A DNA stretch of 64,000 bases from Agarophyton chilense. Its lineage: Eukaryota > Rhodophyta > Florideophyceae > Gracilariales > Gracilariaceae. Below are positions 1 through 13,228 of the stretch, in pieces; position 1 is the first letter of the stretch; each line of letters begins with the position of its first letter. Where the stretch lies: NCBI GenBank assembly GCA_030374765.1, contig JARGXX010000086.1, positions 62,001-126,000 of the forward strand, written 5' to 3'. The notes beneath the pieces were generated by a model. It was not told where the DNA came from. It worked only from the letters and a program-made list of their open reading frames with translations, and made no database searches. The position numbers and the translations under genes are program-made.

Positions 1-1771
1 TGAGGATCTCCTCGACATGCCGTAAATGGCTTTCCACATCCTGGGAAAAGATGACGACATCGTCCAAATAGACTAAACAAGTCTTCCACTTGTATCTTGA
101 GAGCAAGATGTCCAGAGTACGTTGGAAAGTAGCCGGTGCATTCGTTAAGCCAAAGGGCATCCTTTTGAAACGGTAGAGACCGGCGTGACACGCAAATGCG
201 GTTTTATCTTGGTCTTCTTCCGCTACAGGCACCTGCCAAAAGCCAGAGTTGGCGTCCAACGTGGTGAACACGTTCGCTTCTCCTAAGCTGTCAATACAAT
301 CGTCCATTCGAGGCAACGGGTATGTATCTAGAACTGCAACTGCTTTCAGTTTTCGATAATCGATACAGAATCGTAAAGAACCATCAGGTTTTGAAACCAG
401 CACCACTGGTGAGGCCCAAGCAGAATGAGCTGCTTCGATTACTCCTTCTTCCAGCATTTTGCTGACATTCTCCTCCTCGATTTGGCGAGTTCGCGGTCCC
501 GCTCTGTAGGGTGGTTGGGAGATGGGTCGTGACCCTGGGACCAAATCAATGTGGTGTTCCGTAGCGGAGATCTCTCCTAGTTTTTCACTCCACACAGATG
601 TATACTTCTTCAGCATAGACCTGATCTCCGTTCTGTAGTGTTCCGACACATGTGCTAAGTCTAGCTCATCGACCAAGCTTTCTGGATCCTTTGCCGTTTG
701 CAATTGATCTCCAGACGGGGTTTTCAGTTCTTCGTCTGTTTCACCGACATGGGTTAATCCCAATACTTCTGCAGTAGAAATATGAGTAGGGACCACCACT
801 GTGGGATGAGACAAAGCTGTTGCAACAACCTGATTCTTCGGTATCTGATAATCGTTATCGGTGAAGCTACTCAGTAGTATCCAAAAGGGGCTCCCAGGAT
901 CAACCTGAACAATGCCATTAGCGACTAGCAATCTACGGGATTCGTACATCCGAGTATTCGGTTGAATTACCACGAGTCCGTGTCGTTCTGTTCTTACTTG
1001 AACCCAAGTTTGGGTTTGCGCCTTCAGCATGGCACTCTTCGCTACTCGAATCCTCGGCGAGACACGTCCTCGGGATTTCCCGTATTCCATAGATGGTGGA
1101 AGTGGAGGTGCTTCAGAGCAACGACGCATTGGCTTGCGAACAATTGGTACCATTGATCCATCATCTAGTTCCACTAGTTTTCTTCGCGAGCGAATGGCTT
1201 CGACAAACCTGTTGCAATAATCACATCCCAGTACCACTGGTGCAGCTAACGTCTTACATACGATGAAGTCGATTAGGACTACAAAGCGTCCCAAACGCAC
1301 CACGAGTCGAACTGTTCCCAGTGTCTTCACAGCATTTTTGTTGGCATCCCGGATGTCCGGTAAAGGACCGTATCGAATACGTTCTAAGTCAGCAGGAGCG
1401 AGCTCCGATTCCCGTATAAAGTTCGGACCAGCACTTGTGTCCAGGATAGTCAATCGACGAGATAACAGATTCCTGTCAGAGCCGATGTCGGCATAGACCT
1501 TATAGTTTCTGTTAGACACTACCATGAGGTAGCTTTCCCGTTTTGACGGACAAGTATAAGGTCTCCAAGGACGATGTAACTCACAGTCAAACTGTACTCG
1601 CTTTCCGTCCGGCGGATTGATTCCGTACGGCGGAAATTTAGGAGGCCTCAAGAGAATCTTGGGCTTCCAAGCGCGGGGGCAGGGAGGCGAGCTCTCCCTG
1701 GTCAGGACTACGGGATCGACTAGTGCCGACCCCCTAGGGGCTCCCTCAATTAGTTTTCCGGTTGCACCGGC
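1..1771 (-). CDS. Ty3/gypsy pol (protease-RT), partial, relic element 1
   Basis: Reading the minus strand from 1771 to the window edge gives one reading frame of about 590 codons without a stop; it is cut off at the left edge. Order seen: a linker, a retropepsin-like region near 1440-1180 (LDTSA where active proteases have DTG/DSG, then VVLGCD), and the reverse transcriptase N-half with WASPVVLVSKPDGS, FCIDYRKL, LDANSGFWQVP, RMPFGLTNAPATFQR and the catalytic YLDD at about 75-100. It aligns residue by residue with the pol of the element at 34.7-47.4 kb but is clearly a different, diverged family. The serine in place of the protease glycine is odd and may mean loss of protease activity. RNase H and integrase would lie outside the window. 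It follows the broken gag in the same orientation; the gag is dead, so the element as a whole is probably immobile. Confidence 0.88.
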
Positions 1772-1812
1772 TTATTCGCCTCAAAGGCGCCTCTTCCTAC
1801 CGGGGTTCCGGA

Positions 1813-3881
1813 TTATAACACTTCGGCATTCTGAGCAACCGGCTTGTCCTTCCGGCGCATTGGTGTGTGAGAAAACCAACTTTTGGCTTTCCAATACATG
1901 CCCGCCGGTACGTGGCTCCTTTCCTCTTCTGAGAGTGCTTCATAATTCGTCATGATAAGACTCAGATCCTTTGCAGGAAGCGTGCATTTTGCACTCAAAT
2001 GGTGTTTTCCATAACATGAATAACATATCAAACCGTCACGACGGTTGGTCAACATAGGTTGTGAACGGTATGCCGTGCGAGTATCCATCCATCCGGGTTT
2101 CCTGTTCTTAAAACCTCCTTGTGGTGGCACCGTGTAGGGACGGTACAGAGGGCGACTGCCCTCCATAGCCATTAGGGCTTCCTCGTCCTGAGAGTCCGAG
2201 TGTGGGAGATCCACTGTAGGTACAGACGAGTCCGTATATTCCATTAAATGGACCGCCTCCTCATGCGAGTCACTCCCTCTGGGTTCCAACGACGAATCTC
2301 GTGAGTGCACTGGAGATTCCAGATGTAGCAGTTTGCTGCGCTGATCAACTCTGGCGGAGATCTTCTCCTTACCCATTGAGGTTCCAAAAGCCACTGAACG
2401 ACGGGGGCTACCAAGCGCTCTGGCCGCGTCTCCTTCAGCTTTCGCAAACTGAACTAACTCCAAAAAGGAGACTCTTCCATGCTTCTCTCGATATCGAGCT
2501 ACCAAAGAGTTGATGCTCGGGTCCAGCCCGTCGATGTACAAGGTAATCTTGTCCTCCGTCGAGTGGACGTTTCAACAGCGGACTGAAGCTTTGTTGAGCC
2601 TTGAGCTGTACTCAGCTTCGCCCTCCTCAGGCTTTTGGGTCACATCCCTTAGGTCCAGGATTGCCTGACGTATCGCGTTTGAAGTCGCGTAACTGCGGAG
2701 CAAATACTGCACCGCCTCTGGCCATGAGATAACGCCGCCTTCATCTGCTGTCAATGATCCGCATACGGAAAGATATTGCTCTAAAGCAAAACCCTTCAGG
2801 AAGTGTGGTAAAGACACAAATGCCTGTGGTTCAGTCATCTCTAGAGTGTCTGCTTCGGCAACGAATCGAGTGAGAAACTCGATAACGAGAATGGGGGGTT
2901 TCCCATCATATGTTAAATCATTAAAACCGATCTTCAATCGTTTGATGTGATCCTTCACCTTCGCCGTTTCGCGTCCTGAACGCTTCTTGCTCTTCACCTT
3001 TAGACGGTAGTACTTGTAATTCAGGAACTTCCGATAAAGCGGATTCGTGCACGGGAGCACCTTCAATCCTCTCTAAGGTGAGCCTTTTTTACTCATTAAC
3101 CACGAAGACGTGTTCTTCTTCCGAGATCGGGACCTTCGATAACCATCATCACTGTCGTCGTCATCTGACGTATCTGAATCATCAGAATCATCAGTAATGG
3201 AACTGAAGCCTTCCGTACTTGACGATTCATCACTCGAATCACGTGTGGACTTCCGCTTCTTACGTCGTCACTTCGACTTCTTCGAACTAGCTTCCTTCAA
3301 AGGAGCTCCTACCTCTTTCAGCACGACTGGTTTAGCAGCGGTCTGCGAATGAACTGCGGCCTCCAGGCGTTCTAAACGACGGTTAACTCGAGTGACGACT
3401 TCCTCTACATCCACGGTTAAGCCGGGTAGCGCATCGGGCGTATTCCCGTACCTCTCCATTAGATGGTTCAAATCCTCAGGTAGTGTTTTCACTGATGCAG
3501 AGACCTGCTTCCCATCGTCTTGACGAACGAGTGCTTGATGCGCACTGCGTAATTGTTCGACATCAGCGATAAGAGCAGCGATCTGCGATTCCAACGCAAC
3601 CATGCGCACACGCAAAGGCTTGAGTCAGACTTGAGACGACTCACTTCCCTGCGCAAATCATTCTCTTCTTGAGGTCCGACGACCTCAGGGTCAACTACGG
3701 CTTCTGTGGTGGGCGTGACTGCCGCTGTCACAGAGGCCGGTACATCCGAGAGATCTCGTTCATCATTCACCGAGCGTGAGCGCGACATCGCTTGACGATA
3801 CAGCCGCTCTCCGGCTTCCACAGATGAGGCGAGCCTCGGTTTCGGGGGTGGTCCCGCAGTACCGGGGCGACCAATACTCAA
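1813..3881 (-). pseudogene. Ty3/gypsy gag, broken, relic element 1
   Basis: The gag precursor would package element RNA. The minus strand shows, in order, an N-terminal charged region (3881-3620), a coiled-coil stretch (3615-3268), an acidic Ser/Asp-rich linker, the capsid-like core containing NPLYRKF, KDHIKRL and WPEAVQYLLRSYAT (3066-2575), the IDGLD segment (2541 onward) and a CCHC zinc knuckle CysX2CysX4HisX4Cys near 2030-1990. The same blocks occur in the gag at 35.9-37.9 kb. Reading is broken by in-frame stops near 3268 (TGA), near 3075 (TAG) and at 2572-2574 (TGA where the relative has Gly), and by a frame change near 3620. The pol frame opens about 40 nt after the gag stop, so the gag-pol arrangement matches the younger element. 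Homology is clear; exact ends are approximate. Confidence 0.85.
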
Positions 3882-4794
3882 CTGGCTTCAGGTCTTCGGC
3901 ATCCTAGACCAAACCTGAGTCCAGGTGCGAACCAAATGGTGTCGTCGACTTCTCGAACACTTGTTCAACCACGATGAATTCCGCAATTGCCGGAGGTGAT
4001 TCGATAAACAATAACTGTAGTGATTCCACTTCTTACAAGTATCGATATCGATTCCACGTTCCAGGAACGAATTTCAGTGCAGCTAACCACATTGGTTTTA
4101 ATTCGGGAGACCACTTCTAGTATCTGCTCTAACGGAGAGAGCAGACACCTGCGACAGCGTTCGGACTGCCGATGGGTCGCTTGCGGCGAAGGAAAAGGGG
4201 TGGTAGAGCTACAACACCAGCGAGCTGGAAGTGGGGTGAAAGGCCACTACTCGCCAGCGAGGGTGAACAGTGCAACTGTAAAACGTTGATGGAACGTAGG
4301 TACGAGACGGCTTGTGAAGTGGTTGGGGGCTGACTATCTATTATAGCTCGTCCGGATCTCCGGTTAAGGAATCCTAAGCGAGGAACAGAATAGTCATGAT
4401 GCCCATTTTGTCTCCTTTACTTGGAGTCGGCGCTCACCTCTGGTACACTATATACTGTGTGCCAGGGTGAGTGCCCAAATAAATATATAAATAATACCCA
4501 GTGGTCAGCCTCTTAGCCAAACCACTGCATGGGTACGGTCCCTAATGGACGTCTAGCTACAAAGGGTAGTAAAACCTGCCACGTGGATCGCCACTACATG
4601 CGCAGTTGCAAGCCATTCCACTCGTGATACCATGTGTCCCACTAAGACATTCTGCCTCTAGGCATCCTACGCAGTGTGCCGTTTCATATCACAAGTTTGA
4701 TGACATCACTCACTTATGAGTTCCAACCGCGACTTCGCGAAAAATCAGCCTATCGGATTCCCCGACATAGTAGAATACTACAAAGGCTAACTAT
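3882..4794. other. Non-coding stretch, possibly the 5' LTR of relic 1
   Basis: No convincing gene. It lies where the 5' LTR of the minus-strand relic should be. On the minus strand a TGG-initial sequence near 3937-3925 could be a primer-binding site, which would put the LTR edge at about 3939. An A/T-rich TATA-like block is at 4479-4496, and an imperfect 18-bp inverted repeat (GCGCTCACC...GGTGAGTGC) sits at about 4429-4475. The far LTR end and a target duplication were not found, so this is inference. Confidence 0.3.
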
Positions 4795-7700
4795 ATGCAG
4801 CGTCGTGACAAGTTTTATTTGCGGCCTTGGCTCGATGACCTAAACGAGCGCACTAAACGCCAGTCGGGAAAAGATAAACGGCAAGGTACCAAGAGTCCAA
4901 ACGATGAAGCGCGAGACACTCAGACTGTTCTTCTACCTAAAGAACAAAAAACGGTTTCGGAAAACGAACAAGAATTTTCGTAGAGGCGCACGGATCTTCG
5001 GGAAAGGAGCGCCTCTCAAAACAAAATGGAGATCAAAACAAACCCCACTCGAATTCCCCGAAACCAGCTAGCAATTTTGGTTTCTTTTTACGACTATGTG
5101 CCGTGTCATGGAGATGCTCGACCCGGGGGTGTGACTGAAACTCATTCACGAAAGACATTCTCCAACGAAAAGAAGCCCGACCTGACTCCTCGTTTGGTAC
5201 CAAACACAACAGACGCCTCACGCAACTGTATGGATGGTATTAATACTCGACACTTGCAAGTCCGAGTCGGTGATCTCCGTGCTAAAGTATCGTTCTTAAC
5301 AAACATCAACCTAACCTCCAGCTGCATACTCGGCACGTCCTTTTGAATCCACCACATTGTGTAATTGATTCCCCCGAAACGGACGATCCTCTTGTGTTAC
5401 TTCCGATTTGTTACTCTTCTGTCATCCAATTATGGTCCGCCCGTGCCAGTCAATCAACGTTTACCACAATCAAATACCGCTAGAAGGACTGCCTTGAACA
5501 AGGTGCTGGTTTCTCGCAACACTGCAATTCAACCGATGCGGGTAGTTCGTGTTCTAGTCACCACAATGGCCATTGGTCTTTCTTTCATCCAGTCTCATCA
5601 CCATATTGGTAGGCATGAGCTCACGCTTCTTCGCAACAGTTCATTGAACTCCGACCGGATGTCCCCCTTCACGTTCAAGCCGCTTATTTCTCTGACCGCG
5701 CAGTAGGTCTTGAAAAGCGCTCTGTTCTCTGCTTAGCACACCCGTTTCAAGTTGCGAACATGACAACCGAAAGGTTATCGCCGCAGTGCGCTAAACCACC
5801 CAAATTCCTTTTCGGGGCATATTTTGAAGCCACCGACTAGAGAGAAAGCCGACATGCAAGACTTGATTTTGAAAGACTAGGTATCTCCAGAATAACAGAA
5901 AGACAACGAAAAAGTCATTGGGCTGCTCAAACCACTTCAAGGCATGCAAACCGGGCACTTAGGCCAGGTTGTGGCGGCTATAAACTGCATCGAACTCGAC
6001 CCAGCAACTAAGTTCATATACAAGATCCCATACCTCGTAAGTCATTCAAACCTCGAGAAACAACCATTCAAAGTGGAGAAGGACCTCAGGGCAGGTGTCA
6101 TAGAACTTCTGCGCTAGAATGATGCAGCCCAGTGAGCTTTGCTAAAAATAAAGACGACAGTCTACGCTTTTGCGTAGACTAATACGGCCTTAATATGTAT
6201 AGCGCTTGGGATACATATGCACTGCCGCGCATGACTGAGTTCATCGAATCATTTGGGGATGCACAAATATTCACTACCCTCGATGCCAGTGGTGGTTCCT
6301 AGAAAGTAGAGACGGACGAAATCTACCGGGATAAGACATCAGACACGTCGCACACGGCCTCGTATCGGAACATAAGAATGCATTTTGCGTTAACGAATTC
6401 CCAGGAGACATGCCAAAGAGCACGGTACATTCTTTTTCTATAGATAATCTCACAGTATTCCCTAGGTTACCTGTATGAACTCGTTATTTACCCCCGTACG
6501 GTTGAAAAGCATAAACAGCCTATAGAAAGGGCTCTGGATTTCTCACGGCCTCTCAGTGTTACCCTTCGTTTTTATATGTGCCACTTCTTCCGAAACACTG
6601 CCTACTTCTTAGGTCATGTCATCTTTCTAATAAAGCTGGAAGTATGTAGTAGGGCGTGGGACGCAGTCGACGAGGAGGCGCCGCCTACGAACTAAACAGA
6701 GACCCGTTCGAATTTAGGCCATTGAAATGGTTCTCAACGGTTGGTCTCTAATTTTGCACACATCTCGGCTCCCCCTAATCATTAGTTAGAGAAAAGACGG
6801 CTAGCCTACTTGGAAAGGCTATCCGATCCGGAATATGAAACCTTCAATGAGCTCCGACCGCGTTCAATACGTCCGCTGATAGGTTTTTTTTCGTCGGAAA
6901 TTACCATTTGTCTTGGAGACAGATGCCTTCAATCACCAGGTCGATTGCACTCTCCTGTAGAAGCAGTCGGATGGTGACTTACAGTCGGTCTGATACTGGA
7001 GCCATACGTGCTGTTAGCCTGAACGGGATTCTGCAACAACTGAACGGGATTGCCGTGCCATCTTCTCGGCCTTCTCTACTTATGACCATATCTGCGGAAA
7101 AAACTATTCACAGTCCGCACGGTCCATCACACCTTGCAAATGATATTGCAACTCGCGAACGCATTTGGACGACTAGCCTGGCGGAGACTTCGCCTGGTGG
7201 AACAAGACTGAAACGTTATACTCGGCCCGAAGACTACACACCGGGCGTCACAAGTTCTATACCGTGTCCGTACGGGAGTATAATACATGATTCCACTACA
7301 CGACAAAGTTCCCTGCTATATTGTAACCAAAATAGAAGAGCTGCGATAATAAAATTCTGCCATCCGCCACTTTAGATGGAAAAAAACAAATGGGTATAGT
7401 ATTGGACTGGTCGCAACCAAAGTGGAATACCTCTCTTGTTGCCAAGGTGTTCATAGTCCCTGCAGAGGAAACGAATCTTACACTTATCAAGGGTGCAGAG
7501 CTTGTGCAGTCCTAAATTCATGATTCTTTCTGTGAAGCCGTTCGGAAAACCATTGCGGACAGTTATTCTGGCTTCGACATCAACCAAAACGGTATTTGAC
7601 ACTTCTTGACTGCTTGGACGGCTCCCTCCAAAAAGCGGTCTTGAGCGCCCTCTGGTCACGTGTGCTGTATCTGGCGTACTATGTATGACGAATAGAACAC

Positions 7701-8700
7701 CCGGGAGTTATTGGTATCTATGAAACCTTGCGGCGAAAAGTCCACTGGCCGCTCATGGCCAATGACGTCTTCAAAACCATCCGGTATTGTCGCACATGTG
7801 CTCATGTCGGGGGAGCCCAATACCGGGTACAGAAATACCAGAAGTAGCTTTCCGCCACAAGATCATCGAAGTTTATGGCAGGGAGAATTACATACCGACA
7901 TCTTTTTAAATCTCTGAAGGGTTCGCAGAATGTGATGGTGATCACGAACCAGTTCAGGAACATATTGCGGTTCATCCCACTTTGATCGACAACCACACAG
8001 GTCCTCCCCGAAACCTTGTTGTAACACAGGGTTTAACCGTACGGTAGTCTCAACTACGTGCTAGCAGATAACGATACCTAGTTAGTACCGAAGCTTTTCG
8101 AGTCCATATGCTCTGACCTTGGCGTAAAACCCGTCCTCACGACGGCTTTTCACTCACAAACAAATTGGCATACCATAAAAATTACCAAGACCGTGGTACA
8201 ACGCCTGCGGCATTAGGTCACCGACCAACAAAAGCACTGGGAGGCGTACCTACAGCTGCTGTCTTACGATTACAATTTGAAGGTGCACCGCCCGGGTGGG
8301 ACCTCACTGTTCGATCTGGTACTTACACGCACTCCGGACGGCGGAGTTCTAAATGAGCCCAGCTCCAAACTGAATCTCGAAACCACCACACCACCGGCAA
8401 CGGTTCAAATGAAGTGTTGTGGATTGAATCTTTTCAGGTCTATGCTCCGGGCCGCTCGCCATAAGCATAGGCCCGAGCAACACCGATATAAGGCGGACTT
8501 CATTAAATCTGTATGGTTCACAGCGCGCATGGATACGAGACGAGGTTGCTGTCGACCGTTAAAATTAAGACATGGGCAGCGAACACCTTATCGACCAGGA
8601 AAGAATGTACCGTAAGAAACTTCTCGAGATTTATGAGCCCTATAAACTTCTTTCCTCTATGGGAGAGACAGTAACGATCGATGACGACGGTATCCACAAC
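4795..8700 (+). pseudogene. Ty3/gypsy pol relic 2, heavily decayed
   Basis: No long ORF survives, but conserved pol blocks can be read in order on the plus strand with many stops and frame changes. They are: a protease-like segment ending ILGTSF (about 5250-5345); RT blocks with SLRFCVD and LPRMTEFI, then IFTTLDASGG at about 6270-6295; an RNase H-like block ETDAFNHQVDCTLL near 6915-6955; an integrase zinc-finger region with YETLRRKVHWP and CRTCAHVGG near 7715-7810; integrase core fragments near 7930-8260 (LADNDT); and a C-terminal segment ending GETVTIDDDGIHN near 8660-8700. It is more decayed than relic 1 and in the opposite orientation. The LTRs were not located. Limits are approximate, set by the outermost recognisable blocks. 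Confidence 0.7.
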
Positions 8701-8950
8701 ACACGCAGCATCCATCGTGGCTTCAGAACCCCACGCCTCCACGTCCGCTCCGCTTCCGTCGTACAGCCCCACACGGCTTCTATCTCCTCTGATCCGGACG
8801 ATCCTGCTCCTCGTTCTACCACTCACTCACACACCACGGTGGGCCCTACTAGAAAATCGTCCATATTATGAAGGCACCGAGAGTGTAACGCGAATGTGGA
8901 AGTGGACACCTGAAGGCCGATTTGCACTCCTATTATCTTCCGCGCGCGCC

Positions 8951-9254
8951 CACATTATTGAAAAAATTGACCTGAAATTGCGTGCAACTCAATTTTCATT
9001 TGTTTTGTTCAATTTTAGGAGGACGGGCGGAGTGTGCGTGGATGTTCAAAAATGCCTTACTACAAACAAAGTGAGTGTAATACGAGTGCAATGTTACTAT
9101 TCGACACTTCGAGTGCACTCCATCCGGATTACATCCGACATCCATTTAGACACCCCAAACAACGCAAATTTGAAGATCTTTGCACTCCATCTGTTCGCAT
9201 TGTAACATTAGAATCTCTGGTTCTACTCCAAGCGCGCTCACATTATTGAAAAAG
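8951..9254. repeat. Short direct repeat, 288-bp spacing
   Basis: CACATTATTGAAAAA occurs at 8951-8965 and again at 9239-9253, each just after a GCGCGC-type run (GCGCGCGCC and AGCGCGCT). Similar GTGCAACTC and GAGTGCACTC motifs lie between. This may be the trace of a tandem duplication after the pol relic. No function is visible. Confidence 0.5.
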
Positions 9255-9259
9255 TTTCT

Positions 9260-12200
9260 TCTATGAAGCACGTTCCGAAACACTTCCCAGGCAGACTATT
9301 CCTCCTAGCTCCGCGATCTCTCCTCTCAGAACCACAGGAGGGCTGGTCGAACGAGTGGTTGGACATCCCGAAGCCCTAAAAATCCGCTCTCCCGGCACAT
9401 CCTTTGCATTGTTTCTCAACCTGAGAAGTGTCGCTGCCGTTCTCCATCTTGTAGGATCTTGTTGCAGCGCTGTACGGTTTGCAGCATGAAAGTGCAAAGC
9501 CAGCTCTAGTTGGAGTTGCACCAAGGCAGCCATAAGCATCAAAACGCTTACGGAAACGATTATGAAAAAGAAACTGACGTCTGGTGCCGTGTATGCGATA
9601 TCTAGTTTTGAGAAGTTCAAAATCTCCGAGTTAACTATAAGCGGTATCATCATCGAGCCACGGTAAAAAATAAGAACAATAATATTTTCTAGAACAGTTG
9701 CGATGTACACATTCTGTTTCTACATCGTGGGATAGTCTTGTTAATCATTTCACTTTCTTACAGCACATTTTTCTATTTTTGCCTCTGACTGCGATGTATA
9801 TATAAATATTGTTATCATTCGCGTTATCTACATATTAGACTTCTTCTTTTTGTCGACATCCTTTGACATATTCTTTTTTTTCTCATCTGATTTGGTACTC
9901 TCGAGAGCATATCTACAACTTGCGTTCTCTTGGATTGTAAACAATCGCGTTGTGTCCTTTTACTTTTGCGGATATGACGAAACACTCATAATTGTGGTTT
10001 TGGAGGGTTCCAATACTTCTTTTTTTTTCGTACGTGTCGAATAGTCGTTTCATCTCACACGGTTCTCGTTTTTAAACAAATCCCAGTTCCGGCTCCGATT
10101 TTGTAGTGTTTTTACTATCTTTCTAAATGGTTTTATAGGAAGAATTGTCTCATCAACTTTCGACGAGCAGTGATTTCAGGAGGATTATGAAACTTGAAAA
10201 AAGCAGAGTATCATATAGGTGTTTTGCTCACTGTACCTGCAGTACGGAAGCTTTTTGAGGAATAATACACAAGTCAGGGATTAGCGTAATCATTGGATGT
10301 CATATTTTGGAAAGTAAACAATATTCCATAAATGAACGAATCCTTAAAGACGAATTTACAGGCGTATTGCTGACTAATTGTTTAAATGACTAATACGAAA
10401 AATCAATGGCAAAGTTCCCAAGAAGGACCATAATCATGCGCACCTCGTTGAAGCTCGACAACAGTAAGAGCCCTCTATTTCGTTTATGCTATAAGGCCTG
10501 GGCCACTCCTATCCATCACAAAATATTGCTTCAAATCTCGCTTAGGTGTTCTTGGATCTATTTTGTCAATCTAAATCTGTAATGGAGAAGAATATTGTGT
10601 GGCATATGGCTGAAAATAGCACCTCCGATAGAATACGTCATTCCTAAACAATGAGGGCCTCTTCCACCGATCGAGAATCGTACTTCTTTAGTCGCCATGA
10701 AGGGTGTCTGGAAGATGTAGAAAGAACTTTCGCCGTGCTGTAGGGAAAGTTTCATATCCCATCAGCTCGGAACAGGTTATGGTGCAAATCTGATATATAA
10801 GTCGTCAGGAAGTCTGGCATAATTCTCCACAGCATGATGGTTGAATACCTTGAGATGCTTGGGACTTTATTGAATTCTCGGAGGAAATGGTGGGTGTTGG
10901 GGATAATATCCAACCATGTTTTGTTAAAAATAAAGTGGATGAGGTAACACCACCGCTGGGGAGCATAATTTCGGTTTACGTGGTAAGTGGCTATATTGGA
11001 GTACATAAAGACAAAAAAAATGCAATAGATCACATATGTAATAATAAAAGTAGTAAACAGTAAGCATAGCGGCGATGGTTAACGATCTTGATGCTTTTAT
11101 CAATCATAAAAATCTATGAGTTGTATTCTTCACTGTCCTCTTCTTGGTTTGGAACACGGTTGCACATGATTTTGAAAGTACTATTGCACGTCGCTGTCAT
11201 CACTAGCGGCATATGAATTAGTAAATAGCATTGTTTCAATGTGAGTCTGCATTATCTCATTAGGATATTTTTGAGGGTTTAAAACAACCGTTTCCAACTT
11301 CAACCTTCTGCATGCTAACTCCTCCTTTCCGTCCAACACCCTTGACTTTTTATGCGCAACAGGGCCAGAGAAATTTTAATCTTATCCATTTTTATGTTAT
11401 CATTGGAGTTTTTGGAGCATGTTATGATGTCTAAAATGGCAACACCTGGATAAGTGCTTGGATTTCTTACTAATGCAGCCAAATATTTTAGATAATCCTT
11501 GAGCAGTAGCAAAGTGTTTCGAAATTTGAACTCTAGGCTACAATGTTCCTTAAAAGAGGTGATTGTCATGTGAACGTCCACTCTTGCGGCTAGTCGGATG
11601 TGGTCAACGTCGTTTCGGCAACTAGAATTGGCTCTACATTTGCGCGTGACGCAGCAGACAAACGCCGAAAACTTATTAGTCACCTTTTTTGTACACATTT
11701 TTTAACGACTAAGCGCTTCTGTTAGAGCGATATACGGGCTCGTAGTTCTTGTTATGCGCCTTTTCCATTTGTCGACAGAACTCCTTCTTTTTCTCGTCAC
11801 TGCTTATGATTGAATCCACCGAGATTCAGAACCAGGCGTTCGCGACAGCACCTTTTCCGGCACACGTGAGTCCAGAGACAAGGCTGATTGTTTTCTGCTT
11901 CTTTGATGTCGTTGTAGTGGTCGCAATAATCATGCTGTTTGCACGTTGAGACAATGTTTGTGACTGGTAGGTTGGCAAGATTGAATGTGAAAGTGTAGCA
12001 GTTACAAGTTGCGTCAACCATGATGACTGCGGATGCCAACGAATTACAGATGAAGTATTGGTCGACTGTGCCCCTGTAGAGACTGGCTGAAAATATTTTA
12101 CGGCAAGGAAGAAGTTGAGAAAGTACTGAAAGCTGAGGGACGTTTAAATAGAGCGGAGAATAGAGTTCACAAATCAAAGGATGGGGCGTAGAAGACGCTG

Positions 12201-12359
12201 CATGGGGACGAAGAAGAGGTGAGAAAAGGAAGAAAAGGTGTGAAAAAATCTTTGTGAACATGGGGCTTGGAAGCTGCTTTGATCTTTTTGGTCCCGTGCC
12301 GCAGAGCACAAGGGTTTCGTTTTTGGTGCTTTCGTTTTGCAGTAATTGGGCATCTTTCT
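9260..12359. other. Gene-poor stretch, no supported gene
   Basis: A/T-rich DNA with several short open frames on the minus strand (9261-9710, 10558-11033, 11315-11698, 11797-12486). The first has two hydrophobic stretches and the second pair looks like one frame broken near 10755. None shows a recognisable domain, and the last continues into the solo LTR, so none is called as a gene. They could be remains of decayed genes. Confidence 0.4.
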
Positions 12360-13223
12360 TGAAGAGCAATGTCCTCCAGGGAGGTTTTTGGGGACTTAAA
12401 CTTTTTCCGGAGCCTCCGGCGTGCAACCTCGTTATGAGTAGGAGTAATCCGTTTTCACGGCGATGGCCGGAACGCCGGTGATGCACCGGCGGGACCGGGT
12501 GCCATACGCGTGGCCGCAGCGCCCGCGCGACACGTGGCCGCCAGATTGGCCCCTTTGTTAGACGGACATTTAGCTATTTAGGATAGACTTTATTTATTCT
12601 ATTCTACGGTGACTACAGTACTTAGGCCGCCGGCCTCGCGGCCGCCGGTCCAGTAAAGTCTCCCCAACAAGGGTGATCTTGGTCTTCCAGATCTTGGCTC
12701 TGGGTCGAACCGCCTGCGCGGATATACAACTCCTTACGGAGGGATTTCCCGTGGTGCACGGCTTCCCAACCCCCTTGGACGTTCAAGCAGCCTTCGTGTG
12801 TTGGGTATCTATTCCCACTTTCGTGGTTCCGCCCGTGTATACGGTTTGCTACACCCGGCAGTTCCAGCTATTCCCGAGTTTCCTCTTGCAACTTGTGGTC
12901 AACCTCGCCCACTTGCCTCCGTTCCCATTTTCCTCCCCTTTTCCTCCCCTTCATTGGGCAATTCCCGCTCTTGCGGCTCGCACTGACACCTGTCAACCTC
13001 GCCACTCTCGTGGGTTTTGCCTCCTCAGAGGATACGCAAGCACCGCTTCGGCGGATATCCTCGGCTTCTTTCAGCCTCCCTGCGCCCGTCGCGACGGTTC
13101 GGCTCCGGCTTACACCCGGCATTGCGCGCCGATCTCTGAGAGGGCTCTACCGCGCCGGTTACTTCGTGAGAGGAAGATCCGGACGTCTTCGTAGGTTTCC
13201 TCCCTTGGGGGCATTGTCCTAAA
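12360..13223 (+). repeat. Solo LTR, 864 bp, with 5-bp target duplication
   Basis: An 864-bp unit begins TGAAGAGCAA and ends TTGTCCTAAA. It is flanked on both sides by TTTCT (12355-12359 and 13224-13228), the 5-bp duplication expected from a retroviral-type integrase. A copy of exactly the same length is nested in the 3' LTR at 46184-47047; there the end is CCTACA, so the terminal CA has mutated to AA here. No gag or pol is beside it, so this is a solo LTR left by LTR-LTR recombination. The start resembles the LTR start of the 34.7-kb element (TGTAGAGCAACG), which suggests a related gypsy family. Open frames inside it are shadows. Confidence 0.93.
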
Positions 13224-13228
13224 TTTCT

